This document shows, piece after piece, positions 44,387 through 55,917 of a stretch of DNA of 64,000 nt; position 1 is the stretch's first letter, and every line of letters begins with the position of its first letter. The position numbers were made by a program, and so were the translations under genes. A model generated the notes under the pieces. The model did not search any database. It saw only the letters and a list, made by a program, of their open reading frames with translations, and had not been told where the DNA came from. Origin of the DNA: JBDREC01 sp043820105 [NCBI: Pseudomonadota bacterium] (GTDB taxonomy: Bacteria > Bdellovibrionota_F > JAHFAK01); assembly GCA_043820105.1 (NCBI GenBank), contig JBDREC010000095.1, positions 37,468 to 101,467 of the forward strand, written 5' to 3'.

Positions 44387-45263
44387 TTTCCTCTTTCCCA
44401 GGTGTTATCCCTTTTTTATCAAGTATATTTAAAACCTTGACCGGATTACATCCACACTTTGGCATCCCCGGAGGACAAATACATTTACCGCTATAATTCA
44501 CAAAATTCTTTTTAACAATTCCATCTTCCAGAGAATGATAAGATATAACTGCTATTTTACCATCTTCATTTAAAACCTTTGGAATCTTTCTTAAAAATAA
44601 TTCCAAATTACTCAGTTCTTCATTAACCGCAATACGAATAGCCTGAAAAACTCTTGATAAAGTTTTTACAGGCTTTAATCCTTTTTTCGGTGCTGCACCT
44701 AATATAATCTCTTTAAGCTCACCAGTTGTCTTAACTTCCCCATGCTTTCTAGCATCAACAATTGCCTTAACAATAAGCCCTGAATATTTTTCTTCACCAT
44801 ATCTGTATAAAATCCGTAACAATTTCTCAGGACTTTCGGAATTAATAAGCTCAAAAGCTGATATTTTTTGAGCCTTATTCATTCTCATATCCAAGGGACC
44901 GTCATTATCAAAACTAAAACCATAACTTGCCTCATCTATCTGATAACTTGAAAGTCCCAAATCCATCAAAATACCATCTACAGCTTCAATTCCCAAGTCT
45001 AACAAAATTTTGTCAATATTTGAAAAGTTATCATTGATAAAAATGACACGTGAGCCAAATTTATCTAAAATTTTTGTGGAAAAATTTATAGCATAGGTGT
45101 CCAGATCAACACCAATTAACAGTGAATCTACATGTGAATTTAGTAATATTGAGTGAGCATGGCCTCCCCCTCCTAGATTGCAGTCAAGATAGATAGCCCT
45201 CCTCCTTGAACTGGCTAAAAAATTGACTACCTCCTCCTTGAAAACCGGCTCGTGAAACTCCAT
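44328..45263 (-). CDS. rsmH: 16S rRNA (cytosine-1402-N4)-methyltransferase
   Basis: 311 residues: YLDCNLGGGGHAHSILL (SAM site; Asn replaces the usual Thr of DCTLGxGGH), GILMDLGLSSYQID, FSFDNDGPLDMRMN, LKPVKTLSRVFQAIRIAVNEEL, VISYHSLEDGIVKK, CICPPGMPKCGC and NPRAKSARLRRA. It methylates C1402 of 16S rRNA. It lies 5 nt after mraZ; its stop overlaps the open frame of ftsL. Confidence 0.96.
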   Translation of the reverse strand: MEFHEPVFKEEVVNFLASSRRRAIYLDCNLGGGGHAHSILLNSHVDSLLIGVDLDTYAINFSTKILDKFGSRVIFINDNFSNIDKILLDLGIEAVDGILMDLGLSSYQIDEASYGFSFDNDGPLDMRMNKAQKISAFELINSESPEKLLRILYRYGEEKYSGLIVKAIVDARKHGEVKTTGELKEIILGAAPKKGLKPVKTLSRVFQAIRIAVNEELSNLELFLRKIPKVLNEDGKIAVISYHSLEDGIVKKNFVNYSGKCICPPGMPKCGCNPVKVLNILDKKGITPGKEEIEKNPRAKSARLRRAIKCC

Positions 45264-45268
45264 CTTAA

Positions 45269-45706
45269 TTATAAACCAAAGTCAGACAGAGCCTCTGCAT
45301 TAAAACTAGTTTTTAGTTTTTCAAATTCCTCGCTCCATTTTTCCTTTGCCCAGATTTCAATGGTCCGTACTTGACCCATCAAAACAACGTCTTTAGAAAG
45401 GTCCGCGTATTCCCTTAAGTTTTGCGGAAGCAAAATCCTGCCACTTTTATCAATAGGACATTCTACAGCACCTGAAATAAAAAATCTTTTCAAGTAGGTA
45501 ACTCTTTTGTCGAATTGAGGCATTTCGGCCACTTTTCTTTCTAAATCCCTCCATGCTTGTAAAGGATATGCTACCAAGCAAGGGTCGAAATGATTCGTTA
45601 TGACCAAATGTTCAGAAAAGCGCTCATCAAGCACATCCCTAAATTTAGACGGAATACTAATTCTGCCCTTTGAATCAATAGAATGTTCGTAACGACCTTT
45701 AAACAT
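45269..45706 (-). CDS. mraZ: MraZ, transcriptional regulator of the division cluster
   Basis: 145 residues with two SpoVT/AbrB-like halves, each with its D-x-K-G-R: YEHSIDSKGRISIPSKFRDVL and VECPIDKSGRILLPQNLREYA. It binds DNA upstream of its own operon in other bacteria. First gene of the cluster; the palindrome and promoter just upstream are plausible targets. Confidence 0.96.
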   Translation of the reverse strand: MFKGRYEHSIDSKGRISIPSKFRDVLDERFSEHLVITNHFDPCLVAYPLQAWRDLERKVAEMPQFDKRVTYLKRFFISGAVECPIDKSGRILLPQNLREYADLSKDVVLMGQVRTIEIWAKEKWSEEFEKLKTSFNAEALSDFGL

Positions 45707-46089
45707 AGCAACCTTTTACCATAATTTCCCACATTGTGGGAAAACATACTACACCCCCCCACCTTTTGTCAAGAAAGTTTTGAATATTTTTAGGGAAATT
45801 GGTTTTCCACAGGTGTGGATAACTTTATTTTTTTAAAGCTTTCCTTTAAGAAAATCCATATAATTTTGATATTATTTTAAACATCCCGGGTGGGGAAAAG
45901 TGGCAGGAATTTTTATTTTTTTGATGTTTTTCACATATTTTTCATTTTTTTTTCATAAATCAAAATCCATTCAAGTTTTCGTAAATGCATGACGGGCTAA
46001 AGTCTTTGTATTTAGGGCAATTGAGGGAATAACATAGTCATATATAGGCAAAAAATTTAAACATGGGGGCATGGCAGCTTGGAAAGTTT
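45707..46089. other. mraZ-eno intergenic region with DnaA-box-like sites
   Basis: 383 bp without a gene. It contains the mraZ promoter, then TTTTCCACA facing TGTGGATAA with two bases between (45804-45823), both matching DnaA boxes, then a T-rich stretch with one further TTTTTCACA (45928-45936). The remaining 46000-46089 shows no clear terminator for the mraZ-side or eno. Confidence 0.5.
45725..45772 (-). promoter_or_regulatory. mraZ operon promoter and palindrome
   Basis: On the minus strand: TTGACA (45767-45772), 18-nt spacer with GGTGGGGGGGTG, TATGTT (45743-45748), and immediately after it a perfect palindrome TTTCCCACA-T-TGTGGGAAA (45725-45743). MraZ boxes in E. coli are spaced TGGG repeats; the G-run and the TGGG arms fit that theme, so MraZ autoregulation is a reasonable inference. 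Confidence 0.6.
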
Positions 46090-48499
<2,410 letters not shown>

Positions 48500-48503
<4 letters not shown>

Positions 48504-49027
48504 GAAACTACCTTTCCAAGTTTCATTAAACCGCCAGCGGAATTAATCTGCTTTTGAATATGCGAAAGTACTTTGATACTAAATGTCTTATTTGTAGTCA
48601 AATTTCTTAATTTACCTTCTTCTAAATCGACCTCCAGCTCTTGCAAACTGTCAAACTCAGAATCTTCAATATCTGGCTTTTCTAAGATTGTAAAGGCATT
48701 ATTAACAGCATTTCTATAATAAATAGCTCCATATGACTTTGCAATAATCAGGTTTATGCCTAAGCTTTTAAAACAATCAACAGCTTGTTGCCTTGAAGAA
48801 CCACAACCAAAATTTTCTCCAACCATTACAATATCACCGGGCTTGACTAGCTCAGGAAAATTTTTATATCCATCCAGGTTTCCAAATGAATATTGGCCCA
48901 TTTGAGAAAGATCTGTTATGGCTAGATGTGCATTGTGAAAGATCATATCAGTATCAATATTATCAATCAAACGGTTTTCTTTTGATTTAATTGCCCAAAG
49001 TTTACCTTTAATAATCATTTTGTACAA
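48500..49027 (-). CDS. leuD: 3-isopropylmalate dehydratase small subunit (LeuD type)
   Basis: 175 residues: IDTDMIF near the N-terminus and the aconitase-swivel motif GENFGCGSSRQQAVDCFKSLGINLIIAKSYGAIYYRNAVNNA. The short form, paired with a ~410-residue large subunit, belongs to the archaeal/HacB-like branch, so homoaconitase or citramalate-pathway use cannot be excluded. It overlaps leuC by 13 nt. Confidence 0.88.
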
Positions 49028-50247
49028 ATCCTCCCTTCTAAGCTAGAAAAAGCGGCTGTTTCAGGGCTAACTAAATAAATTTCTCCCATACCCTGTTTGC
49101 CTTTAAAATTTCTATTTGAAGTTGACAGAGCAACTTCTTTTTCTCCTGTCATGCCAATTTGTCCGGATGCACAGCCACCACAACCTGGATTGCTTACAAT
49201 GCAACCTGCATCAATTAAATCATTCATGATCCCTTCTTTTAAAATTTTAGAAAAGACAGCTGCAGTTGATGGAACTATTTTAACCATTACAGATTCTGCC
49301 ACATGATGGCCTTTAATGATTTGAGCAAAGCTTTTTATATCTTCATAACGACCATTAGTACAGGATCCTAGAAAAACCGAATCAATTCTTACAGAATCTC
49401 CACTTGCAACATCAACAACATCCGCAGGTGATCCTGGTAAAGACATTTGAGGTTTTAGATTAGATATGTCAATATTTAGCTCTTTGACATATTCAGCGTC
49501 AGCTGCGGCTTTGATATCATTTAAATTAAATTTCTTATTAGAAAATTTATTCATAATTTCTTGATTGGGCACAATAAATCCGATGATTCCTGCCATTTCT
49601 GTAACCATAGAACACAGAGTTATTCTTTCAGAAAGATTAAAGGAATCTAAAACATCTCCGTAAAATTCAATAGCAAGGCCAAGCCCACCGCTTGATCCAA
49701 GGTGTTTTAAAACATATAAAGTAATATCCTTTGCTGAAACATTTTCAGGTCTTTTCCCTGTAATATTTATTCTCATGCTTTTGGGAACTTGAAACCATGT
49801 TTTTCCTGATTTAAAAATATAAGCGATATCTACGTCCCCCATCCCTTGACCAAAGGCTCCAATAGCACCCAAAATATTTAAGTGACTGTCAGTCCCAACA
49901 ACTGTAGATCCTGGATAGGCTATCTGTTCATCTATCATAACATGAGAACCAATCCCTGCATCAACATCATAAAGTTTAATATTATTTTTCTTTGCAAATA
50001 ACCTTACTTTATGTTGATTATTCGCATATTGAATACTGTTAGCCGGAACACAGCAGTCAAAGGTAAAAAAGGTCTTTGAAATGTCATCAAGTTTTGTTTC
50101 TCCATATTCAGCTTCATAGTTTTTTATAACATTTGGACCACCGAAGTCCCGAGCGCTTCTGACATCAATATCCATCCATACAATATCTGGATTATAGTCT
50201 TTTGTATGTTTGGCTATTATTTTTTCAATCATTGTTTTTGGTTTCAT
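49015..50247 (-). CDS. leuC: 3-isopropylmalate dehydratase large subunit (LeuC type)
   Basis: 410 residues of the aconitase family. The [4Fe-4S] ligands are visible in GSCTNGRYED and NPGCGGCASGQ; further motifs are VGTDSHLNILGAIGAFGQGMGDVDIAYIF, GIIGFIVPNQE and NRNFKGKQGMGEIYL. It isomerises 2- to 3-isopropylmalate with LeuD. No other leucine genes are in the window. It overlaps tsaC by 4 nt. Confidence 0.92.
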   Translation of the reverse strand: MKPKTMIEKIIAKHTKDYNPDIVWMDIDVRSARDFGGPNVIKNYEAEYGETKLDDISKTFFTFDCCVPANSIQYANNQHKVRLFAKKNNIKLYDVDAGIGSHVMIDEQIAYPGSTVVGTDSHLNILGAIGAFGQGMGDVDIAYIFKSGKTWFQVPKSMRINITGKRPENVSAKDITLYVLKHLGSSGGLGLAIEFYGDVLDSFNLSERITLCSMVTEMAGIIGFIVPNQEIMNKFSNKKFNLNDIKAAADAEYVKELNIDISNLKPQMSLPGSPADVVDVASGDSVRIDSVFLGSCTNGRYEDIKSFAQIIKGHHVAESVMVKIVPSTAAVFSKILKEGIMNDLIDAGCIVSNPGCGGCASGQIGMTGEKEVALSTSNRNFKGKQGMGEIYLVSPETAAFSSLEGRICTK

Positions 50248-50939
50248 AAAACTTCCTTAATTTTATTAAACGAAATTCTACCATCTCTAAGTAGCTTTAA
50301 AGAATCATTTCTTACATCAATAATGGTTGAGGGTCTTAGATCATTAAGCTCACCATCATCAATAAAGTATTTAATTTTACCAGAATAGTTTTTAATAATA
50401 TCATCTCTATTCACTTTATTTGGCAGGGAGGATGGATTAGCGCTAGTAGAGGTAATGGGACCTCCAAAGGCTTCAATAATTTTTAAAAGACATGGATTTG
50501 AAGTAAAACGAATTGCAATGCCATGATCCAGTGAAATCAGTTTTGATAATCCATGATTAATGCTTTCATGAATATCAAAAATAATTGTTAAAGGTCCTGG
50601 CCAAAATTCTTCGACTATTTTTTTTGCCCTTAGTGGCATGTCATTAATCAACAATGAAAGCATTTCAAGCTTACTTATTAGAATGAGAAGTGGTTTTTTA
50701 GTTTGCCTTTCTTTAAGGGCAAATATTTTTAAATTTGCTTCAAAATTAAACGCATCTGCCCCAAGGCCATAAATAGTCTCTGTAGGATAACAAATAACTT
50801 CTCCAATTTGTAAAGCACTTACAACTTTAGATAAATTATCATTCTTATCAATATTGTTAGCTTTAATAATTTCCAAAATATTACCTGTGAATTTACCAAC
50901 AAAAAATTCAAACTCTAACTTTAGCCTTCGACATTTCAT
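50244..50939 (-). CDS. tsaC: threonylcarbamoyl-AMP synthase (TsaC/Sua5 domain)
   Basis: Up to 231 residues. YrdC fold: VICYPTETIYGLGADAFN, RQTKKPLLILIS, FWPGPLTIIF, GIAIRFTSN, GPITSTSANPSS and PSTIIDV...LLRDGRI. It makes the threonylcarbamoyl-AMP used for t6A37 of tRNA. The frame starts 32 nt inside glgA; the family-like sequence starts about 35 residues later, so the true start may be further in. It sits between glgA and leuC without gaps. Confidence 0.92.
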   Translation of the reverse strand: MKCRRLKLEFEFFVGKFTGNILEIIKANNIDKNDNLSKVVSALQIGEVICYPTETIYGLGADAFNFEANLKIFALKERQTKKPLLILISKLEMLSLLINDMPLRAKKIVEEFWPGPLTIIFDIHESINHGLSKLISLDHGIAIRFTSNPCLLKIIEAFGGPITSTSANPSSLPNKVNRDDIIKNYSGKIKYFIDDGELNDLRPSTIIDVRNDSLKLLRDGRISFNKIKEVL

Positions 50940-52362
50940 ATAATTCTATATATTTTAAGGCTGATTTTTCCCAGGAGAAGTTTTCATTCATTGCATTTTT
51001 TATTATTTGCAGAAGTTTGGTCTTATCATTATATAAACTAATAGCCTTTGATAATGAATCATTAAAAGAATCTTTAGTCATGAGTTCAAATTTAAAACCA
51101 GTTCCTTGCAAGGTATTAAAATCACATTCTTTTATCGTATCATCTAAACCACCTGTTGCCCTGACAATAGGCAACGTGCCATATTTTAAGGCATATATTT
51201 GACTTAAACCACAAGGCTCATATTCTGACGGCATTAAGAAAAAATCAGAACCAGCAATTATTTTATGTGCCAGAGAATTTGAAAAATCAACTGCTAAGCC
51301 CATCCTATCTTTATGTTTTTCTGATATCTCATGCAAAGAATCTTCGTATGTCTTATTCCCAATACCAAGCATTATAAAAATGGTTTTTTTCTTTAGAAGA
51401 TCTGGTAAAACATCTATGATAAGCTCAACACCTTTTTGTTTTGCAAGCCTACCAACAAAACCAAACACGGGATAATCATGATATTTTTTATCTATATTAA
51501 AACAATCTAATAGATCTTTTTTGCAAATTTGCTTTTTTTGAAAATCTTCAATCGAATAGTTAATCTTTATATAATCATCAACTTCAGGATTCCACTCGAG
51601 ATAATCAGCGCCATTTAAAATTCCATGCAAATCATTTTTTCTTTTCTGAACAATTCCATCAAGACCAGCTCCAAATTCTTTTGTTTGAATCTCCTTACAA
51701 TATTTTTCAGAAACAGTATTAATAAGTGTGCTGTATACAAGCCCTGCCTTTAAAAAATTAATTTGGTCAAAAAACTCTAAACCTTCAATATTAAAAAAGC
51801 TCCAGGGCAGGTTTAAAAAATTATAATTTTCCTTAACAAATAAGCCCTGGTAAGCCAGGTTATGAATAGTAAACAATGTGGGAAGATTCGATAATTTCTT
51901 GTTTTTATTTATCTTTAGCAATAAGGGAATTAAGCCTGTTTGCCAATCATGAAGGTGGACAATATCCGGTGAGATAATATTTGCTTCTAAAAGATTTACT
52001 GAAACCCGGTTAAAAAAAGCAAATCTTATAATATTATCATCATAGCTTTTTTCACCATCTCCATATAGATTTACTCTATTAAATAAATCATCTTGCTCTA
52101 TAAAAAAAACATTAATATTTTTATAATGATACTTAAGAAGCATGTAGCTGTATTCTTCTTTTCCTATTGTTAATGAATACCTTTTCTCTGATACTTTTTT
52201 GGCATCAAGGTGTTTTAATTTTATTTGTTTATAATAAGGAAGTATTAAAGAAACTTCGTGACCAAGGCTAGCCAAAACCAGAGGAAGGACACCTGCAACA
52301 TCAGCTAACCCCCCTGTTTTTGCAAACCCTGAAGCCTCTGAGGCAATTGATAATATTTTCAT
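50908..52362 (-). CDS. glgA: glycogen synthase (ADP-glucose type, GT5)
   Basis: 484 residues: SIASEASGFAKTGGLADVAGVLPLVLASLGHEV (the KTGG ADP-glucose site), HLHDWQTGLIPLLL, TIHNLAYQG, NGADYLEWNPEVD, FGFVGRLAKQKG, and MPSEYEPCGLSQIYALKYGTLPIVRATGGLDDTI with the GT catalytic Glu. It elongates alpha-1,4-glucan. No glgB/C/P are present; its operon partners are unusual. It overlaps the upstream unknown gene by 4 nt. Confidence 0.95.
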   Translation of the reverse strand: MKILSIASEASGFAKTGGLADVAGVLPLVLASLGHEVSLILPYYKQIKLKHLDAKKVSEKRYSLTIGKEEYSYMLLKYHYKNINVFFIEQDDLFNRVNLYGDGEKSYDDNIIRFAFFNRVSVNLLEANIISPDIVHLHDWQTGLIPLLLKINKNKKLSNLPTLFTIHNLAYQGLFVKENYNFLNLPWSFFNIEGLEFFDQINFLKAGLVYSTLINTVSEKYCKEIQTKEFGAGLDGIVQKRKNDLHGILNGADYLEWNPEVDDYIKINYSIEDFQKKQICKKDLLDCFNIDKKYHDYPVFGFVGRLAKQKGVELIIDVLPDLLKKKTIFIMLGIGNKTYEDSLHEISEKHKDRMGLAVDFSNSLAHKIIAGSDFFLMPSEYEPCGLSQIYALKYGTLPIVRATGGLDDTIKECDFNTLQGTGFKFELMTKDSFNDSLSKAISLYNDKTKLLQIIKNAMNENFSWEKSALKYIELYEMSKAKVRV

Positions 52363-52976
52363 TTCATCCAGCCCTTGTCCTTTGCGGCTTGTTTAAATTT
52401 TTCCATTAAATCATTAGTTGGTTTTTCAGGTTTCGAATATTGGGGGGGGCTTGGGGTTTTCTTTTGGGATTTATAAGCACTCTTGGGCGATTTACTCTTT
52501 TCTTCAGAATTAGCAGAATTTGAGAAAGCCTTGTTCCCATCAACTTCTTGAGTAAGTTTTGGTTTGTAATTTTTTTTATATATATTTGTTGAATCCTGTC
52601 TTACATAACCAATTTCATCGCTGTGTTTAAAGGAAGATCCTCTGAAAAGATTTTGACTTAAGTTTTTGTTTTTGCCTACTCTATCATGGACTTTTAAAAG
52701 TTCAAAAATAGATCTTTTATCAGAACCCTGTAAGTTCCAAATCACATCACCTGGGTTTTCATTAAAAGTTAGCATGCATCCTCGAGCTCTTCTACGCCTT
52801 ATATGAGATTGATCATGTTTTTTCTCATAATAAAAAACCTGCACCTGAGTAGAATAGTATCTATAACTATCAACAAAATCAAAGCTATAGTCAGGATACA
52901 TTTGTGATAGTTTTTGTGTTAAAAACCTAAACTTTTCAGAATTATTGGATTCTTCTGGTGATTTGTTCTCTGGCAT
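52359..52976 (-). CDS. hypothetical protein, 205 aa, basic with disordered tail
   Basis: Residues 1-110 look folded (FLTQKLSQMYPDYSFDFVDSYRYYSTQVQVFYYEKKHDQSHIRRRRARGCMLTFNENPGDVIWNLQGSDKRSIFELLKVHDRV); the rest is a Lys/Ser/Pro-rich low-complexity linker ending in a short helix (LMEKFKQAAKDKGWM). No signal peptide. No family is recognised. It is co-transcribed with an FHA protein three bases upstream and glgA downstream; the Thr/Ser-rich tail could be an FHA ligand if phosphorylated, which is a guess. Confidence 0.55.
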   Translation of the reverse strand: MPENKSPEESNNSEKFRFLTQKLSQMYPDYSFDFVDSYRYYSTQVQVFYYEKKHDQSHIRRRRARGCMLTFNENPGDVIWNLQGSDKRSIFELLKVHDRVGKNKNLSQNLFRGSSFKHSDEIGYVRQDSTNIYKKNYKPKLTQEVDGNKAFSNSANSEEKSKSPKSAYKSQKKTPSPPQYSKPEKPTNDLMEKFKQAAKDKGWMK

Positions 52977-52979
52977 CTT

Positions 52980-53759
52980 CTAGCCTTTCTTTTTCTTCTT
53001 TCTTTTGGCAAGAGAAATAGTTTCATTAAAATTCTTTTTTTCATCAGGATGAACTGAACTTGCATTAATTTTCTCAATAGTCATCTCTGTTTGACCAATT
53101 TTAATAACATCTCCAGCTTGCAATACTTTGTGTGTAATTAGTTCTCCATTGACAAAAGTTCCATTAGTACTTTCTAGATCATTGATAACTGGCCTTCCAA
53201 AAGTATCAATCATCAAATCAGCGTGCCTTTTTGAAATGCTATTATCACTAAGAACTAAATCAATAATGGAATTTCTTGAATATCGCCCGATGCTTACTCC
53301 ACGTTCATTAATAATAATCGAGGTCCCCTCATCCACACCCTTTGTAACCTTAATGCGAAAAAAGAACTCCTCCTCTTCGTCTTTTTCACCTCTTATTCTA
53401 TGAAAAACATCATTCACTTGTTTTTCTTCAAGTTGCTCTTTTTGAGAATCTTTATCTGTGGAGTCAACTAGAGATACAATTTCCCTATCTCTAATCAGTT
53501 TCTCAACTTCTAGTGAAGGGAGCATTTTCAAATTAATAAAATATCCAGATATAAATTCAAGATCCGAAACATAGGATGTATCTTCATCATCGGCAATTCC
53601 TACAAGCAATGTTTCGCCAAAGCTTCCCATCTTTAGTTCAAGAGGATAGGCTTTAAGTTTTTTACTTTTTAAATAATCTATTATTGCATTTATTTTTTCA
53701 TTCATAGTGGACATAGATTTAATAAAATTTTTTCGTTTGTCCATAAAAATATTAAACAA
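52980..53759 (-). CDS. FHA domain protein, 259 aa
   Basis: The N-terminal 110 residues are a separate unknown domain (MNEKINAIIDYLKSKKLKAYPLELKMGSFGETLLVGIADDEDT...) that may really start at Met19. The FHA domain follows at about 150-235: GVSIGRYSRNSIIDLVLSDNSISKRHADLMID, LESTNGTFVNGELITHKVLQAGDVIKIGQTEMTI, with all phosphothreonine-binding positions. It ends in a Lys-rich tail. It is the first gene of the eight-gene operon down to eno. Confidence 0.88.
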   Translation of the reverse strand: MFNIFMDKRKNFIKSMSTMNEKINAIIDYLKSKKLKAYPLELKMGSFGETLLVGIADDEDTSYVSDLEFISGYFINLKMLPSLEVEKLIRDREIVSLVDSTDKDSQKEQLEEKQVNDVFHRIRGEKDEEEEFFFRIKVTKGVDEGTSIIINERGVSIGRYSRNSIIDLVLSDNSISKRHADLMIDTFGRPVINDLESTNGTFVNGELITHKVLQAGDVIKIGQTEMTIEKINASSVHPDEKKNFNETISLAKRKKKKKG

Positions 53760-53815
53760 ATCATCTGTTTGACAATTAATATTTTAATTATTATTAGATT
53801 GAAACATCTAATTAA

Positions 53816-53880
53816 GTTGCAGGTTGCTAGTTGCTTGTGCTTTTTATACTAGTAAATAAAACATACAGCATACCACTTAT
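53816..53880. repeat. degenerate heptamer repeats upstream of rocD
   Basis: GTTGCAG-GTTGCTA-GTTGCTT (53816-53836), then a short CATACAGCATACCACTTAT piece (53861-53880) before the rocD Shine-Dalgarno. It lies in the divergent gap between the FHA operon and rocD. Confidence 0.55.
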
Positions 53881-53893
53881 TTAAAAGGAGAAA

Positions 53894-55096
53894 ATGATGA
53901 ATTCAAAAGAAACAATTGATATTACAGAAAAATATAGTGCCCATAACTACCACCCCCTTCCTATTGTTATCGCAAGAGCTGAAGGTATTTGGGTTTGGGA
54001 TCCAGAGGGTAACAAATATCTGGATATGCTCTCTGCATATTCTGCAGTTTCACATGGTCACAGACACCCGAGAATCATTAAGGCCTTAAAAGATCAAGCG
54101 GATAAAGTTACCCTTGCAAGCAGAGCTTTCCATACAGAGACTTTTGGACCTTTCGCTAAAATGCTATGTGAACTTTGTGACATGGAAATGGTCCTTCCCA
54201 TGAACACTGGAGCTGAAGCCGTAGAAACAGCAATCAAGGCTGCCAGAAAATGGGGATATTTGAAAAAGCATGTGCAATCAGACAAAGCTGAAATCATTGT
54301 CTGTGAAGGCAATTTCCATGGAAGAACAACTACAGTCGTTTCATTTTCCTCTGATAAACAATACAAAGAAGGCTTCGGACCTTTTACTCCTGGATTTAAA
54401 ATAATTCCTTATGGTGATAGCCAGGCTCTGGAAAATGCAATTAATGAAAACACAGTAGCTTTCTTAGTTGAACCCATTCAAGGAGAAGCTGGAATAGTAA
54501 TACCACCAGATGGTTACCTGACAAAGGCACGTGAATTATGCACAAAAAACAATGTCTTATTAATGTGTGATGAAATTCAAACTGGCCTAGGTAGAACAGG
54601 TCGCGTATTTGCATCAGATCATGAAAATGTTAAACCTGATGTTTACATTTTGGGCAAAACCTTAGGTGGTGGGGTTTTCCCTGTTTCAGCTGTTGTTGCA
54701 AATAAAAATGTGTTAGATGTTTTTACGCCAGGAGATCATGGAAGTACATTTGGTGGAAATCCTCTGGGTTGCGCAGTAGCAATGGAAGCACTCTTAGTAT
54801 TAAAGGAAGAACAACTAACAGCCAGATCAGAGGAAATGGGTAATTACCTAATGAATAAGCTAAATGAAATTGACTCTCCTTATGTTGATCACATTAGAGG
54901 CAAAGGTCTGTTTATTGGAGTAGTACTTAAAGAATCTGCAGGTGGCGCAAGAAGATTCTGTGAAGCCTTAAAAGAAGCTGGAATTCTTTGCAAAGAAACA
55001 CATGAGAATGTAATTAGATTTGCTCCTCCTTTGATAATTGAAAAAGAAGATTTAGATACTGCAATTGAAAAAGTGAAAAAGGTTTTATCTGAATAA
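53894..55096 (+). CDS. rocD: ornithine aminotransferase
   Basis: 400 residues, class III PLP aminotransferase: [118 protein letters not shown] and [17 protein letters not shown] with the PLP Lys, then [15 protein letters not shown]. The Tyr and Phe positions of the N-terminal YSAVSHGH stretch fit ornithine rather than acetylornithine enzymes. AAAGGAG precedes ATG 53894; ATG 53897 is an alternative. It is monocistronic. Confidence 0.93.
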   Translation: MMNSKETIDITEKYSAHNYHPLPIVIARAEGIWVWDPEGNKYLDMLSAYSAVSHGHRHPRIIKALKDQADKVTLASRAFHTETFGPFAKMLCELCDMEMVLPMNTGAEAVETAIKAARKWGYLKKHVQSDKAEIIVCEGNFHGRTTTVVSFSSDKQYKEGFGPFTPGFKIIPYGDSQALENAINENTVAFLVEPIQGEAGIVIPPDGYLTKARELCTKNNVLLMCDEIQTGLGRTGRVFASDHENVKPDVYILGKTLGGGVFPVSAVVANKNVLDVFTPGDHGSTFGGNPLGCAVAMEALLVLKEEQLTARSEEMGNYLMNKLNEIDSPYVDHIRGKGLFIGVVLKESAGGARRFCEALKEAGILCKETHENVIRFAPPLIIEKEDLDTAIEKVKKVLSE

Positions 55097-55120
55097 TCTT
55101 ATCCATTACCAAAACCTCAT

Positions 55121-55172
55121 TAATTTTTTAAATCTTTAATTTTGAATCTTGAATTTTAAATTTTGAATTATT
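55121..55172. repeat. AT-rich heptamer repeats at rocD-dtxR ends
   Basis: TTGAATC-TTGAATT-TTAAATT-TTGAATT in tandem (55142-55169), preceded by degenerate copies. It reaches into the stop codon of the DtxR-type gene (55168). Confidence 0.6.
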
Positions 55173-55908
55173 TTTTACATGCTCTTCTTCTTTGCCGGAA
55201 TCTTTTTAAAAAACCTCTTTTTTCTATTACCATATCACGAGAAATTTCGGCACATGCTAATTTAATCCAAACCCTAATATTTGAAGCAACCTCTTCATCA
55301 ATAGCTATTGACAGACCCTCACATTCAACAACAAATGTAGGGTATTTCTGGTGAAGCTTAATGTCAGCACCTGGCCTTATCTGCAAGCCATCAAGCCTAT
55401 GCATTTGCTTGTCGTCCTTAACCTGAATATAAGCAACCTTAGCTGTCTCTCCAACCTCAAGTTCCTTTATTGAAATAACAGATGATGTAACTTGCTTTGC
55501 AAAAATCTTACAGCATTCGCCTTCTGGTATTGGTTTCCCATGAGGACATTCCCTGGGATGACCTAAAAGTGTACAAATCCCATCTAGAAGTTCAATATTC
55601 ATGGTGTGCTCAAATTCATCAGCTCCCTTTTCATATTCAAGACCCAAAACATCTCGAATAAGCCTTTCGGCTAGCCTGTGTGCTCTAATTACCTGACGAG
55701 CCTGCCTTTCTCCGTATTCGGTTAAAGTTACCTGTGCTTCATCTTTTTCAACCTTTACAATACCTTCATTGATCAATTCCTGAAAAAAATCTTTATTGAA
55801 CTTTACATGTAATTTCTTTTTTAGCTCATCAATAGATTTTATTTTTTTTTCTTTCATAGACCAAAGCTGTTCCAGATATTCATCTCTTTCTCGTTTTTTA
55901 TTATTCAT
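55168..55908 (-). CDS. DtxR-family metal-dependent regulator with FeoA-like domain
   Basis: 246 residues. Winged helix (KKLHVKFNKDFFQELINEGIVKVEKDEAQVTLTEYGERQARQVIRAHRLAERLIRDVLG), metal/dimer domain with the DtxR signature GHPRECPHGKPIPEGECC, and an SH3-like FeoA domain (ELEVGETAKVAYIQVKDDKQMHRLDGLQIRPGADIKLHQKYPTFVVEC). Fe2+ or Mn2+ binding is expected. It is third in the iron operon, 9 nt after feoB. Its first ~15 residues are charged and unlike the usual short start. Confidence 0.9.
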   Translation of the reverse strand: MNNKKRERDEYLEQLWSMKEKKIKSIDELKKKLHVKFNKDFFQELINEGIVKVEKDEAQVTLTEYGERQARQVIRAHRLAERLIRDVLGLEYEKGADEFEHTMNIELLDGICTLLGHPRECPHGKPIPEGECCKIFAKQVTSSVISIKELEVGETAKVAYIQVKDDKQMHRLDGLQIRPGADIKLHQKYPTFVVECEGLSIAIDEEVASNIRVWIKLACAEISRDMVIEKRGFLKRFRQRRRACKK

Positions 55909-55917
55909 TTGTATCCC

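Noticed and set aside
45707-46089. Chromosomal replication origin
   Set aside because: Although there are DnaA-box-like sites and T-rich DNA, dnaA, dnaN, gyrB, rpmH and parAB are absent and only two or three good boxes are present.
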